Shown: positions 27,169-36,336 of the stretch, piece after piece | Numbering within the stretch: position 1 is the stretch's first letter | How the letters are laid out: each line of letters starts with the position of its first letter | DNA from: an uncultured Pelagibacteraceae bacterium | GTDB taxonomy: Bacteria; Pseudomonadota; Alphaproteobacteria; Pelagibacterales; Pelagibacteraceae | DNA length: 55,647 nucleotides | Assembly (NCBI GenBank): GCA_902620585.1 | Contig: CACNJC010000009.1 | Coordinates: 1-55,647 of the forward strand | Direction of reading: 5' to 3' | Made by a program: the position numbers and the translations under genes | Notes under the pieces: model-generated | Databases searched by the model: none | The model's input: the letters and a program-made list of their open reading frames with translations, nothing else | Told to the model about the DNA's origin: nothing

Positions 27169-28250
27169 TAATTTTTTTCCACATATATTGATGTGCTTGG
27201 AAAAGCGAACGAAGCTTTATTTTTTTCAACTATAGTTTTTATTGCAATAGCTAAAGTGTCTTTAACACTCATCCATTCCAAATAATGTTTTGTTTTTGTA
27301 AAACAAATTAGTCTTATATCTATAGAACTAGCGGCAAATTGCTCAATTTTTACATTTAAAAACGTATCCCCAGTTTTAGAAAACAATTCACTATTTTTAA
27401 TGTACTGTTCAATTTCATCTTTAATCTTTTTTAATTGATCACTTGTTGTCCTGTACTCTAAACCTATAACCCAATTTATTCTTCTATTTGTTGTTAGAGA
27501 ATTATTGATCACTGCGTTTTCGGCAAATTGAAAGTTTGGAATAGTTGCTAAGGATTTATCAAATCTCCTGACCACAGTTGATCTAAAACCAATGCTTTCT
27601 ACTGTTCCCTCGATTACACCTTCTACAAATATCCAATCGCCAACTTGAAATCTTCTTTCTACCAAAACTAGTATACCTGAGATCAAATTTTTAAATAAAT
27701 CTTGCGCTCCTAGAGCTACTGCCACTCCAAATAATCCAAGTCCAGCTATTATTGGCCCAATTTTAATTCCCCATAGTTCTAGTACTGCAGCTGCACCCAA
27801 TATTAAAATTAAAACTTTTATGGCTTTAATAATCCAGTTGACTAAGTCCTTAGATAATAAACCACCTACAGACTTAATAACAACAGATAAAGGGCCAATG
27901 ATTTGATGGAAAGTCCAAAAAATTAATATAGTTATTAAAGATCTATTGATTAATTCTATCGCGCCATGTTCCACAGATAAATAACTTGTAGAAACGAAAA
28001 ATCCCAAAACTATTGGGAAAAACTTTGCTGGACCCTCCATAGAGGAAACTAAGGAATTATCAAATTTATTAGTCGTTTTAGAAACATATTTTTCCAATCT
28101 CTTGATTACAAATTTAGAAAAAATTCCTCTTAAGAAAAGAAAGAAAATAAATATACTTAAAGCTATTATAATTTCTGAAATATTAATTCCAGAAATACCT
28201 TCTTTCCAAACATCTAAGAATAAATCTTTAAAATTTCCTAATACATCCAT
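27168..28250 (-). CDS. Small-conductance mechanosensitive channel (MscS family)
   Basis: Inner membrane channel opening under turgor stress, 360 residues. Several N-terminal helices are followed by the pore-lining glycine/alanine-rich helix (GPIIAGLGLFGVAVALGAQ region, residues about 160-185), then the soluble beta domain with VGDWIFVEGVIEGTVESIG. It is larger than E. coli MscS because of additional N-terminal helices. Confidence 0.9.
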   Translation of the reverse strand: MDVLGNFKDLFLDVWKEGISGINISEIIIALSIFIFFLFLRGIFSKFVIKRLEKYVSKTTNKFDNSLVSSMEGPAKFFPIVLGFFVSTSYLSVEHGAIELINRSLITILIFWTFHQIIGPLSVVIKSVGGLLSKDLVNWIIKAIKVLILILGAAAVLELWGIKIGPIIAGLGLFGVAVALGAQDLFKNLISGILVLVERRFQVGDWIFVEGVIEGTVESIGFRSTVVRRFDKSLATIPNFQFAENAVINNSLTTNRRINWVIGLEYRTTSDQLKKIKDEIEQYIKNSELFSKTGDTFLNVKIEQFAASSIDIRLICFTKTKHYLEWMSVKDTLAIAIKTIVEKNKASFAFPSTSIYVEKN

Positions 28251-28954
28251 TATTTATCTACTTCCAATTGTAATAGTTCTTCTCCTTGATTAAAAATTTC
28301 TACTTTTTTCCATTCACCAGTTGAAAAAATATCTGCAACTTTTTTACTTATACACTTTACTTTTGACTCTGTCATTAAAGGATACAAAGAGTGATTTTTT
28401 ACTATTTCTAAGAAACTTAATGCGCTTCGAGCTGAATAGACAAAAATTATGTCTGGAGGATGACTTTCGATAATTTTTTTATTTTGGTCATTCAAATCGG
28501 TAATTTTTTCAGAAAAATAATTCACAATTTTATTAATACTTATGCCGTCTTTTTCAAGCTCTTTATCTAAATCAAAAGAAATATTATCTCCACAAAAATA
28601 AGCTATTTTTGACTTCTCATTAATTTGATCAGAATTAATAATCAAATTTTTCAAAGCATTAACAGTACCCCCCGCAGAAACAGTATTGTTGTATCCTTTA
28701 AGTCTAACAATTTTTTCTGTCATGGCTCCAACGCAAAAACATAACTTATTTTTATCTTGTTCTGTAACTTTTAAGTTTCTAATAGCGTTAGCACTTGTAA
28801 AAATAAAAGCATTATACTCTTTGGCGTCGATCGGTTCTAACTTAGCGGGAGTGATCTTTAAAGTTGGTATGTGGATTATCTTATGGCCTAATGAAAAAAG
28901 TTTTCCCATTAAGTCCTCAGCATCTATTAACGGTCTTGTTATTAAAATATTCAT
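28250..28954 (-). CDS. hemD: Uroporphyrinogen-III synthase
   Basis: Cyclises hydroxymethylbilane to uroporphyrinogen III. It has 234 residues and the family is poorly conserved. ILITRPLIDAEDL at the N-terminus, FTSANAIRN (about 52-60) and a late SARSALSF segment fit HemD. Overlap with the hemC 3' end by four bases and the same direction make the call firm. It feeds HemE, which is encoded 20 kb away. Confidence 0.85.
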   Translation of the reverse strand: MNILITRPLIDAEDLMGKLFSLGHKIIHIPTLKITPAKLEPIDAKEYNAFIFTSANAIRNLKVTEQDKNKLCFCVGAMTEKIVRLKGYNNTVSAGGTVNALKNLIINSDQINEKSKIAYFCGDNISFDLDKELEKDGISINKIVNYFSEKITDLNDQNKKIIESHPPDIIFVYSARSALSFLEIVKNHSLYPLMTESKVKCISKKVADIFSTGEWKKVEIFNQGEELLQLEVDK

Positions 28955-29862
28955 TTTTTTTTAAATTTATCTCCTGCTAAATCTAATAATTTTTGCCCAA
29001 CCGTTTTGCCAATAATTAAAGCATCTTTTTCTGGTCCGGTCATCTCAAAATTATAACTTTCCTCTCCGGAGTCCGAAAAAAGTTGAGCCTTAAGTTTTAA
29101 ATTATTATTAGATATTTCTGCTAGACCACCTACCGCAGTTTCACAATCTCCTCCAATAGTTTGAAGCATTTTTCTCTCCGCTGATGCACAAAGGCTGGTA
29201 TTTTTATCGTTAACCTTTTTAATTAAATCTAAGATAAAAATGTCATCCTTTCTACACTGAACAGCAATAATTCCTTGTCCGACTGAGGGTAAAATTTCCT
29301 TGCTTTCAAAAATTAGAGCAATTTTGCTTTGTAGGTTTAAACTTTTAATACCTGCTGCTGCTAAAATAATTGCATCAAATTTTTTTTCCTCTAGTTTTTT
29401 TATTCTAGTATCAATATTGCCTCTAATATCTTCTACATTAACTTCTTTGTTGATTTTTTTTAACTGAAGTTCCCTTCTTCTTGAGCTTGAACCAATTGTT
29501 ATTTTTTTGTTAAGATCACTCAATTTTTTAATTTTATTGCTTACAAGAATATCTCGAGGATCATTTCTTTTTATGTATGCGCCTATAGTTAAATTTTCAT
29601 GTTCTATCGACTCCATGTCTTTTAAAGCATGAATTGCAATATCAATTTTTTTATCTAATAAATTTTCCTCAATCTCTTTGCAAAACAAATTTTTTCCGCC
29701 AATCTCAGAAATTTTAATATTTTGGTGGATATCTCCAGAAGTTTTTACTATTTTTACTTCAAAATCAATATCTGCATTACTCTGAAGTATTAAATTTTTA
29801 ACTTTTGACACGTAGGCTAAAGATAGCTTGCTTCCTCTAGCGCCAATTATAATTTTTTTCAT
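28951..29862 (-). CDS. hemC: Hydroxymethylbilane synthase (porphobilinogen deaminase)
   Basis: Polymerises four porphobilinogens. From the ATG at MKKIIIGARGSKL it has 303 residues, normal for HemC. The dipyrromethane cofactor cysteine is Cys240 in GGDCETAVGG. The catalytic Asp context is HALKDME, and RRRELQL is the substrate-binding arginine cluster. A longer reading to 29934 would add 24 residues of non-family sequence and overlap tsaD, so it is rejected. It is divergent from tsaD with a 60-base shared promoter gap. Confidence 0.96.
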   Translation of the reverse strand: MKKIIIGARGSKLSLAYVSKVKNLILQSNADIDFEVKIVKTSGDIHQNIKISEIGGKNLFCKEIEENLLDKKIDIAIHALKDMESIEHENLTIGAYIKRNDPRDILVSNKIKKLSDLNKKITIGSSSRRRELQLKKINKEVNVEDIRGNIDTRIKKLEEKKFDAIILAAAGIKSLNLQSKIALIFESKEILPSVGQGIIAVQCRKDDIFILDLIKKVNDKNTSLCASAERKMLQTIGGDCETAVGGLAEISNNNLKLKAQLFSDSGEESYNFEMTGPEKDALIIGKTVGQKLLDLAGDKFKKK

Positions 29863-29922
29863 TATTAGTATGTATATTTTATAGATGTGTTTTATACTAC
29901 AATAAATATTTACGCATTTATA

Positions 29923-31002
29923 ATGAGAGAACAAATTACTTTTTTAGGAATTGAGACAAGCTGCGATGAGACAGCTGCAGCGGTTATTAGAGAAAATAAA
30001 AACGGAACTGCAGACATTTTATCAAATGTTGTTTCAAGTCAAATTGCTGAGCATGAAAAATTTGGTGGAGTTGTTCCTGAGTTAGCAGCTAGAGCACACT
30101 TAGAAAATATAGAATTTATAATTGATAAATCTTTAAAAGATGCAAAAATCAATTTAAATGAAATTGACGGGATCGCCGCTACAGCTGGACCAGGTCTAAT
30201 TGTTTGCCTTACAGTTGGGCTTAATATTGGTAAATCTATTGCAGCGTTTTCTAAAAAACCTTTTATAGGTGTAAATCATTTAGAGGGTCACGCTTTAAGT
30301 CCCGGATTAGAAAATAAAATTGAATTTCCATATTTGCTTCTTTTAATTTCAGGAGGACACACGCAATATTTAATTGTTAAAGATGTAAATCAATACGAGC
30401 AATTAGGTACAACAATAGATGATGCTCTTGGAGAAGCTTTCGATAAAACTGCAAAGATGTTAAATCTTGGGTTTCCTGGAGGACCGAATGTTGAAAAATT
30501 TTCTAAATTAGGCGATAAGAATTATTTTAAATTACCTGAACCAATTATAAATAAAGCGGGATGCAATCTATCATTTGCTGGGTTAAAGACTGCAGTGTTA
30601 AGGGAGTCTAAAAAAATAAACGGAGACGAAAAGATGAAATATAATCTTGCTGCCTCTTTTCAAAATACAATTAATAAAATACTTTTTAAAAAAACTAAAG
30701 TTGCGATTGAAATTTTTAAAGAGAAAACTAAAAAAAAAGAGGTTCGACTTATAGTCGCTGGGGGTGTGGCCGCTAATAAATCAATAAGAGAAAATTTATC
30801 TAATTTGGCTAAAGAAATGAATTGTAAAACTATTTATCCCGACTTAAAATTTTGTGGAGATAATGCAGCGATGATAGCTTGGGCAGGAATAAAAAGATTT
30901 AATAAAGACTTAATTGATAAAATAGATATTTCTGCAAAATCAAGATGGCCACTGGATAGTACTGCTCCTTACATGAAAGGACCTGGTTTAAAGTTAGACT
31001 AA
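29923..31002 (+). CDS. tsaD: tRNA N6-threonylcarbamoyladenosine synthase subunit TsaD
   Basis: Catalytic subunit for t6A37 modification of ANN-decoding tRNAs, acting with TsaB, TsaE and TsaC. From the ATG at MREQITFLGIETSCDET it has 359 residues. The metal-binding histidines are His119 and His123 in NHLEGH, followed by LISGGHTQYL and the ATP-binding VAGGVAANKSIR. The in-frame GTG at 29887 would overlap the hemC start region and is not preferred. The hemC-tsaD divergent pair is common in alphaproteobacteria. Confidence 0.96.
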   Translation: MREQITFLGIETSCDETAAAVIRENKNGTADILSNVVSSQIAEHEKFGGVVPELAARAHLENIEFIIDKSLKDAKINLNEIDGIAATAGPGLIVCLTVGLNIGKSIAAFSKKPFIGVNHLEGHALSPGLENKIEFPYLLLLISGGHTQYLIVKDVNQYEQLGTTIDDALGEAFDKTAKMLNLGFPGGPNVEKFSKLGDKNYFKLPEPIINKAGCNLSFAGLKTAVLRESKKINGDEKMKYNLAASFQNTINKILFKKTKVAIEIFKEKTKKKEVRLIVAGGVAANKSIRENLSNLAKEMNCKTIYPDLKFCGDNAAMIAWAGIKRFNKDLIDKIDISAKSRWPLDSTAPYMKGPGLKLD

Positions 31003-31086
31003 AAATTTAACCTGAGTTGTTGTAAATAATCTTTAAGCTAAACTTGCAATATAATAAGAATAATGATAAAGTGACGAATCATTAAA

Positions 31087-32322
31087 ATGAAAAGAAATAA
31101 ATTAAAAGTTTTGTCATTATTTGCTGGTGCAGGTGGAATGGATCTCGGTTTTAAAAACGCTGGTTATGAAATTATTTGGGCCAATGACTTTGATCCTGAC
31201 TCTGTCAAAACATATAAAAGAAATTTGGGCAACCACATCGTTTTGGGTGATATTGAAAAAATAAAAACAAATCATATGCCAAATAATCCAGATGTGGTCA
31301 TCGGAGGTTTTCCTTGCCAGGGTTTTTCAATAGCTAATCTTAGTAGAAGAGTGGATGACAGTAGAAATAAACTTTATAAACAAATGTTAAGAGTTATCCG
31401 CGCTAAAAAACCTAAATATTTTGTTGCAGAGAATGTAAGTGGAATCTTAACTTTAGGGAAAGGTGCAGTTATAGAAAAGATTATTAAAGATTTTAAAAGT
31501 ATTGGTTATAAAGTTGATTACAAACTATTAAATGCTGCTGATTACGGAGTACCTCAGTCTAGGAAAAGAGTTATTATACTTGGTAATCGACTAGACTTAG
31601 AAAATCCTTATCCAAAACAAACGCATCAAATATCTACTAAACAAAAAAACTTATTTGACATGTTTGAAAAACAGATTTCGACAAAAGAAGCTATAAATTT
31701 TTTAGCCAAAGTCCCTCTTACGAATAAAACTATTTATGTGAATAATAGAGTCATTCATAATCATGTAGGCGATACAAATGTTCACGATGAATTTTGGGGA
31801 AGAAAATATCCAGTCAACCAATTTGATATTTGTGATTATTTAAAAAAATGGAGAAAAAAAGCTGGCATTTCTACTAAAAAGGTTGATGAACATTTTGGTT
31901 ATGCTCATACGGCTGGTCACTGGTTTAGAAAAGATAATAATTCAGGAAGTATTCCAAACCCAGATGATTGGAGAGGTTTAAAAAAGCTTTTAGGATTTGA
32001 TAATAAATATGACAAACAAGTTACCACTATGGTAAAGAAAAAAATTCAGTTTGAACAATCTTTAAGAATTACTAATTGGAAAACACCGAGTGATACTTTG
32101 ACTGCAACTAGTCCTGAAATTCATGTAAATTTGAAGAGAAGATTATCTGTTAGAGAATGCGCCATACTTCAAACGTTTCCAGATGATTTTATATTTGAAG
32201 GCGCAACTTATAGAAGTATGCATAAACAGATTGGAAATGCAGTACCTGTTTTATTAGCAGAAAAGATTGCAAAAGAGATCAAAAAAATGATTCAGTCTAA
32301 ATCTTTAAGAAGAGCTGCTTAA
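31087..32322 (+). CDS. DNA (cytosine-5) methyltransferase
   Basis: Type II modification enzyme making 5-methylcytosine. It has 411 residues with all main C5-MTase motifs in order: I, LFAGAGGMDLG (11-21); IV, GGFPCQGFS with catalytic Cys77; VI, AENVSG (114-119); VIII, QSRKR (157-161); IX, LSVRECAILQTFP; X, QIGNAVP (381-387). The variable target-recognition region lies about 190-340; the sequence specificity cannot be read from it. It is convergent with the endonuclease gene, overlapping it by 18 bases, as in a compact restriction-modification module. Confidence 0.95.
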   Translation: MKRNKLKVLSLFAGAGGMDLGFKNAGYEIIWANDFDPDSVKTYKRNLGNHIVLGDIEKIKTNHMPNNPDVVIGGFPCQGFSIANLSRRVDDSRNKLYKQMLRVIRAKKPKYFVAENVSGILTLGKGAVIEKIIKDFKSIGYKVDYKLLNAADYGVPQSRKRVIILGNRLDLENPYPKQTHQISTKQKNLFDMFEKQISTKEAINFLAKVPLTNKTIYVNNRVIHNHVGDTNVHDEFWGRKYPVNQFDICDYLKKWRKKAGISTKKVDEHFGYAHTAGHWFRKDNNSGSIPNPDDWRGLKKLLGFDNKYDKQVTTMVKKKIQFEQSLRITNWKTPSDTLTATSPEIHVNLKRRLSVRECAILQTFPDDFIFEGATYRSMHKQIGNAVPVLLAEKIAKEIKKMIQSKSLRRAA

Positions 32323-33318
32323 TTTTTTTTCAATAAGTCCTGACCATTTGCCCTGGGAAGAGTTTCTATCAATTTTTTTTACCAATCTAATACCTTGTAT
32401 GCCATAAATAAGCTTATAACTCCCAGGTTTACCTTTACTGCCTCTAATTTTTGTCCATGCCATATTAAATTTTTGATTAAATGGATCTTTTAAATTTTTG
32501 TCTAAAAATAATTTTCTTTTACTGGTATTAAGACTCCAATCGAATTCGATTTTATTATCTTTTTTAAATTTTTTATCATTTATTGAATAATATTTTCTTT
32601 GCTCAGCTTTCGGTAAATTAATAAAGAACGGAGTGTCTTCAAAATATTTATAAAACTTAACAGTTTGAACAATATTTTCCTCGGGCCATTCAGTTTCATA
32701 AACTTTTATATTTGGTACGTTTGTTAAAACTACTTTATCTAATTTGAATTTTTTGCTGTTTAAATCTGCGTTATAAAGACATTTAAGAAAATAAGTTAAT
32801 ATTGGTACCTTGTGTTTTAATGAATAATGAAAATCACAATAATCTAAGGTTGATTTAAAAGTTATACCACTAAAATTATATCCAGAATTTTTAATGTTAT
32901 CATCTGATTTTTGTCTATTAACAGAAACTGTTACTTGATCCTCTCCAACAATCAAATCATCTTTGTCTACAATATTTGCTTTTGGATTAATATTAACAAC
33001 TTTTGCATCGATCATTAAAATGCAATCTTCATCTTCAGGATAGAAAGCTAAATCACTTTGAAGTGGATTAGGATAAGGAACTTTAGCCATTTTTTTTGGA
33101 ATGTGATATCTAACCACATTTTCAAAAATTACATTGTAAAAACTGTGATCATCATAATTTTTAGATATTACAGACCACTTTTCTTTAAGATATTTTTCAA
33201 TAAATTTTACGTTATCTAAAAATTCTGTTCCTGATGTAACCTCCCAGATCTTTTCCATATATTTTTTTTCAAGATCTTGGATGTGTTTAGGATCTGAGTA
33301 AGAGTCCGCTTCAGTCAT
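32305..33318 (-). CDS. Probable type II restriction endonuclease (PD-(D/E)XK type)
   Basis: 337-residue protein facing the C5 methyltransferase. I recognise no close family, but a PD-(D/E)XK-like core is visible: Asp89 in PLQSDLAFYP, then a hydrophobic strand CILMIDAKVV with Asp104-Ala-Lys106. That spacing fits a nuclease active site (D...DxK). The rest is rich in Lys, Asp, Asn and Tyr, with no membrane segment. The endonuclease call rests on this motif plus the adjacent methyltransferase. It is five bases downstream of the 111-residue gene, so the two are co-transcribed. Confidence 0.75.
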   Translation of the reverse strand: MTEADSYSDPKHIQDLEKKYMEKIWEVTSGTEFLDNVKFIEKYLKEKWSVISKNYDDHSFYNVIFENVVRYHIPKKMAKVPYPNPLQSDLAFYPEDEDCILMIDAKVVNINPKANIVDKDDLIVGEDQVTVSVNRQKSDDNIKNSGYNFSGITFKSTLDYCDFHYSLKHKVPILTYFLKCLYNADLNSKKFKLDKVVLTNVPNIKVYETEWPEENIVQTVKFYKYFEDTPFFINLPKAEQRKYYSINDKKFKKDNKIEFDWSLNTSKRKLFLDKNLKDPFNQKFNMAWTKIRGSKGKPGSYKLIYGIQGIRLVKKIDRNSSQGKWSGLIEKKLSSSS

Positions 33319-33323
33319 AGTTT

Positions 33324-33659
33324 TTATAAATCAGAATTATGCCAGGTAAATAGGTCAGCTTCAAAAGGAATATTTCTAAATTTTAATAAAGCTTTATATT
33401 TTTGAAGTCTAACCTCTTTTTTAGAGCTTTTAAGAAAACTGAGTATTTGATCATAAGTCAGTTCTTTCAATTTATCTTTTTTAACGTCAACATAATCTTC
33501 ATACTCCATTCCAGCTATCGCATAACCTTTATTAGGATCAATATGTTCCGCATAACTAATAGTATCTTTTGTTTCTTTTAAAATATCATAATAGTGAGCA
33601 ATTTGATTTTTAAAATCACAAAGATAATCTCTCCTATAATCAAATAGTTCTAATTGCAT
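33324..33659 (-). CDS. Unknown 111-residue protein in the restriction-modification module
   Basis: Small acidic, Tyr- and Lys-rich protein without signal peptide, membrane segment or obvious helix-turn-helix. The N-terminus MQLELFDYRRDYL is followed by a likely helical region, a YAIAGMEYEDYVDVKK stretch and a C-terminal KALLKFRNIPFEADLF. I do not recognise it. Its place just ahead of the endonuclease gene suggests an accessory subunit, an inhibitor or an unusual controller protein; this is inference from position only. Confidence 0.6.
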   Translation of the reverse strand: MQLELFDYRRDYLCDFKNQIAHYYDILKETKDTISYAEHIDPNKGYAIAGMEYEDYVDVKKDKLKELTYDQILSFLKSSKKEVRLQKYKALLKFRNIPFEADLFTWHNSDL

Positions 33660-33753
33660 TTGTCGGATGTTATTAAATAGTTTTTTGAATCAAAAACTTT
33701 AACAATTACTAATTTATTTAAAAAAGATGGCGTATTTATGATAGAAGATTTTT
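33660..33753. promoter_or_regulatory. Divergent promoter gap with inverted repeat
   Basis: 94 bases between the restriction operon (minus) and the EVE gene (plus). AGTTTTTTGA at about 33677-33686 and TCAAAAACT at about 33688-33696 form an inverted repeat with a single extra T. It may be an operator shared by both directions or a chance AT-rich repeat. No clear sigma-70 hexamers could be assigned. Confidence 0.3.
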
Positions 33754-34176
33754 ATGGGTAAAAATTATTGGTTGATGAAATCTGAGCCTGATGTTTGGTC
33801 AATTGAACAGCAAAAAAAGGCTGGTATTAAGGGTGCCACGTGGGATGGTGTAAGAAATTATCAAGCAGCCAATAATTTAAAAGCGATGGAGGTTGGTGAT
33901 CTTTGTTTTTTTTATCATTCAAATATTGGAAAAGAAATCGTTGGGGTTGTCAAAGTTATTAAAAAAGCTTTTATTGACAAAACAGATAAAGATAAAAGGT
34001 TTGTAGCTGTTCAAGTCAGGTTTATGGAACAATTTAATTCACCTATTTCACTGGAAATTATTAAAAAAACTAAGGCTATTTCTCATTTACCACTTATTAA
34101 ACAAAGCAGGCTTTCGGTCATGCCTATTGATTATAAAAGCTGGAAAATTATATATAAGATGGGTAGAATCAAATAA
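33754..34176 (+). CDS. EVE-domain protein (modified-base reader family)
   Basis: Standalone EVE domain of 140 residues, PUA/YTH-like fold. MGKNYWLMKSEPDVWSIEQ and WDGVRNYQAANNLKAM with GDLCFFYHSN are the family hallmarks, shared with human THYN1. EVE domains bind modified bases in DNA or RNA in characterised cases. The gene is common in proteobacteria as a standalone housekeeping protein, so its adjacency to the C5 methyltransferase module may be coincidence. Confidence 0.92.
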   Translation: MGKNYWLMKSEPDVWSIEQQKKAGIKGATWDGVRNYQAANNLKAMEVGDLCFFYHSNIGKEIVGVVKVIKKAFIDKTDKDKRFVAVQVRFMEQFNSPISLEIIKKTKAISHLPLIKQSRLSVMPIDYKSWKIIYKMGRIK

Positions 34177-34194
34177 ATTTAATTGGGGGAACAA

Positions 34195-34362
34195 GTGGCA
34201 AAAAAGAAAAAGAAAAAAAAGTCTAGAAAGTCTAGAAAAAAATCTAGAAAAGCGAAGAGAGCGAAAAAAACTAGAAAGGTTAGAAAATCTAGAAAAAGAG
34301 CTAGAAAGTCTAAAAGATCTAGAAGAAAGTCTAGAAAAGTAAAAAGATCGCCCAAAAGACAA
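34195..34362 (+). repeat. TCTAGAAA-type degenerate repeat encoding the basic tail
   Basis: Within this stretch TCTAGA occurs six times, usually followed by AAA or AAG, giving Ser-Arg-Lys units; the variants GCTAGA, ACTAGA and GTTAGA give Ala, Thr or Val in place of Ser. The pattern suggests expansion and drift of a short in-frame repeat. Length may vary between strains. Confidence 0.7.
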
Positions 34363-36336
34363 ATCTTAAAATCACCAACTTTATCTAAGGATAGTGATGG
34401 AAATGCTTTAATTAAAGTTTCAGATAGTTGGGCAAATCACGCGTACGCAAACGAATCTAAATACAAAAAAAAGTACAAGTTATCAATTAAGGAAAATGAA
34501 AAGTTTTGGGCTAAAGAGGGAAAAAGAATTACATGGATTAAAAAATATTCAAAAGTAAAGGATGTAAAATATAGTAAAGAAGAAGTTAAAATTAAATGGT
34601 ATTATGACGGAACTTTAAACGCGTCTGCTAATTGTATAGATCGCCATTTAAAAAAGAATGCTAATAAGACTGCCATCATCTGGGTAGGTGATGACCCCTC
34701 AGACTCGAAAAAAATTTCATATAAAGAACTCCATCAAAATGTCTGTAAAGCTGCTAATGGTTTAAAGAGCATTGGTGTTCAAAAAGGAGACAGAGTAACA
34801 ATTTATCTAACGATGATACCTGAGTTAGCTTACATAATGTTAGCTTGTGCAAGAATAGGGGCGGTTCACTCAATAATATTTGGTGGTTTTTCTCCTGACT
34901 CGATAGCGACTAGAATTAATGATTGTGAGTCTGATTATCTTATAACAGCTGACGAAGGAATTAGAGGTGGAAAAATAATTCCATTAAAAAAAATAGCTGA
35001 TGAAGCTTTAACACAATGCCCAGAGGTAAAAAAGTGTGTCGTGGTTCAAAGAACTGGTAATCAAGTGGATTGGGACAATGAAAGAGACATTTCATACAAG
35101 GAAATGATCTCATCAGTCCCAAACAGGTGTGAGCCAGAGGAAATGAATGCTGAAGATCCATTGTTTATACTTTACACATCTGGTTCTACGGGTAAGCCAA
35201 AAGGAGTTCTGCATACTACTGGGGGGTACATGGTTTACGCGTCGATGACTCATCAGTATATTTTTGATTATAAAAGTAATGACATATATTGGTGTACAGC
35301 TGATATTGGTTGGGTAACAGGTCATAGTTATATCATTTATGGTCCATTAGCTAATGGTGCTACAACAATTATGTTTGAAGGAGTTCCTAACTATCCTGAC
35401 AGCTCACGTTGGTGGCAAATAGTTGACAAATATAAAGTAAATACTTTCTACACAGCTCCAACCGCTATTAGAGCTTTGATGAGAGAAGGAGATAAACCTG
35501 TTAAAAAGACAAGTAGAAAATCTTTAAAACTGTTAGGCACTGTTGGTGAACCAATTAATCCAGAAGCTTGGATGTGGTATTATAGAACAGTTGGAGATTC
35601 CAGATGCCCAATAGTTGATACATGGTGGCAAACTGAAACTGGAGGCATACTTATAGCCCCCCAACCAGGTGCGATCGATCTCAAACCTGGATCAGCAACA
35701 AAACCTTTTTATGGAATTAAACCACTTATAGTGGATAATGATGGAAAAATAATAAAAGGCGAAGGTAAAGGAAGGTTGTGTATGGCACACTCATGGCCTG
35801 GCCAAATGAGAACAGTATACGGAGACCACCAAAGATTTATTGATACATATTTTTCTCAATATGATGGTAAATATTTTACAGGTGATGGTTGTAGAAGAGA
35901 CAAAGACGGCTATTATTGGATAACTGGAAGAGTGGATGATGTAATTATTGTATCAGGTCATAATCTTGGTACAGCAGAGATAGAAAGTGCATTCGTAGCC
36001 CACTCCAAAGTTGCAGAAGCTGCAGTCGTTGGTTTTCCACATAGTATCAAAGGTAATGGTCTATACTGTTATGTAACCTTAAATGTTGGAGAAAAACCCA
36101 ACGGTGATTTAGAACGAGAACTAAAACAATGGGTAAAGAAAATTGTAGGTGCTCATTGTTACCCAGATGTAATACAGTTTGCTCCTGGTCTACCGAAAAC
36201 ACGTTCTGGAAAAATTATGAGAAGAATTTTAAGAAAAATTGCAGCTAATGAACCTAATAATTTAGGAGACACTACAACTCTAGCTGATCCAAGTGTTGTC
36301 GAGTCTTTAATTCAGAATAGACAAAATAAAGGTTAG
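34195..36336 (+). CDS. acs: Acetyl-CoA synthetase with Lys/Arg-rich N-terminal tail
   Basis: AMP-forming acetate-CoA ligase of 713 residues. The ligase core is full length: [11 protein letters not shown] (327-337), the WWQTETGG region, [18 protein letters not shown], and catalytic, acetylatable Lys673 in SGKIMRR. Residues 1-55 are an added tail with 38 Lys/Arg and no acidic residue, built of SRK-like triplets. The GTG start is chosen because GGGGGA lies five bases upstream; a TTG at 34183 overlaps that site. No ATG, GTG or TTG lies between the tail and the core, so the tail appears to be a true part of the protein. The Na+/acetate-type symporter is encoded nearby. Confidence 0.93.
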   Translation: MAKKKKKKKSRKSRKKSRKAKRAKKTRKVRKSRKRARKSKRSRRKSRKVKRSPKRQILKSPTLSKDSDGNALIKVSDSWANHAYANESKYKKKYKLSIKENEKFWAKEGKRITWIKKYSKVKDVKYSKEEVKIKWYYDGTLNASANCIDRHLKKNANKTAIIWVGDDPSDSKKISYKELHQNVCKAANGLKSIGVQKGDRVTIYLTMIPELAYIMLACARIGAVHSIIFGGFSPDSIATRINDCESDYLITADEGIRGGKIIPLKKIADEALTQCPEVKKCVVVQRTGNQVDWDNERDISYKEMISSVPNRCEPEEMNAEDPLFILYTSGSTGKPKGVLHTTGGYMVYASMTHQYIFDYKSNDIYWCTADIGWVTGHSYIIYGPLANGATTIMFEGVPNYPDSSRWWQIVDKYKVNTFYTAPTAIRALMREGDKPVKKTSRKSLKLLGTVGEPINPEAWMWYYRTVGDSRCPIVDTWWQTETGGILIAPQPGAIDLKPGSATKPFYGIKPLIVDNDGKIIKGEGKGRLCMAHSWPGQMRTVYGDHQRFIDTYFSQYDGKYFTGDGCRRDKDGYYWITGRVDDVIIVSGHNLGTAEIESAFVAHSKVAEAAVVGFPHSIKGNGLYCYVTLNVGEKPNGDLERELKQWVKKIVGAHCYPDVIQFAPGLPKTRSGKIMRRILRKIAANEPNNLGDTTTLADPSVVESLIQNRQNKG

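Noticed and set aside
29863-29934. N-terminal extension of HemC by 24 residues
   Set aside because: It overlaps the divergent tsaD start and the family begins at MKKIIIGARGSKL.
31087-33659. Mobile element carrying the restriction-modification genes
   Set aside because: No integrase, transposase, terminal inverted repeats or target duplications could be seen at the edges.
34087-34362. Minus-strand Ser/Arg/Phe-rich 91-residue ORF over the acs tail
   Set aside because: Its SRFSR-type pattern is just the complement of the TCTAGA repeat; no start context.
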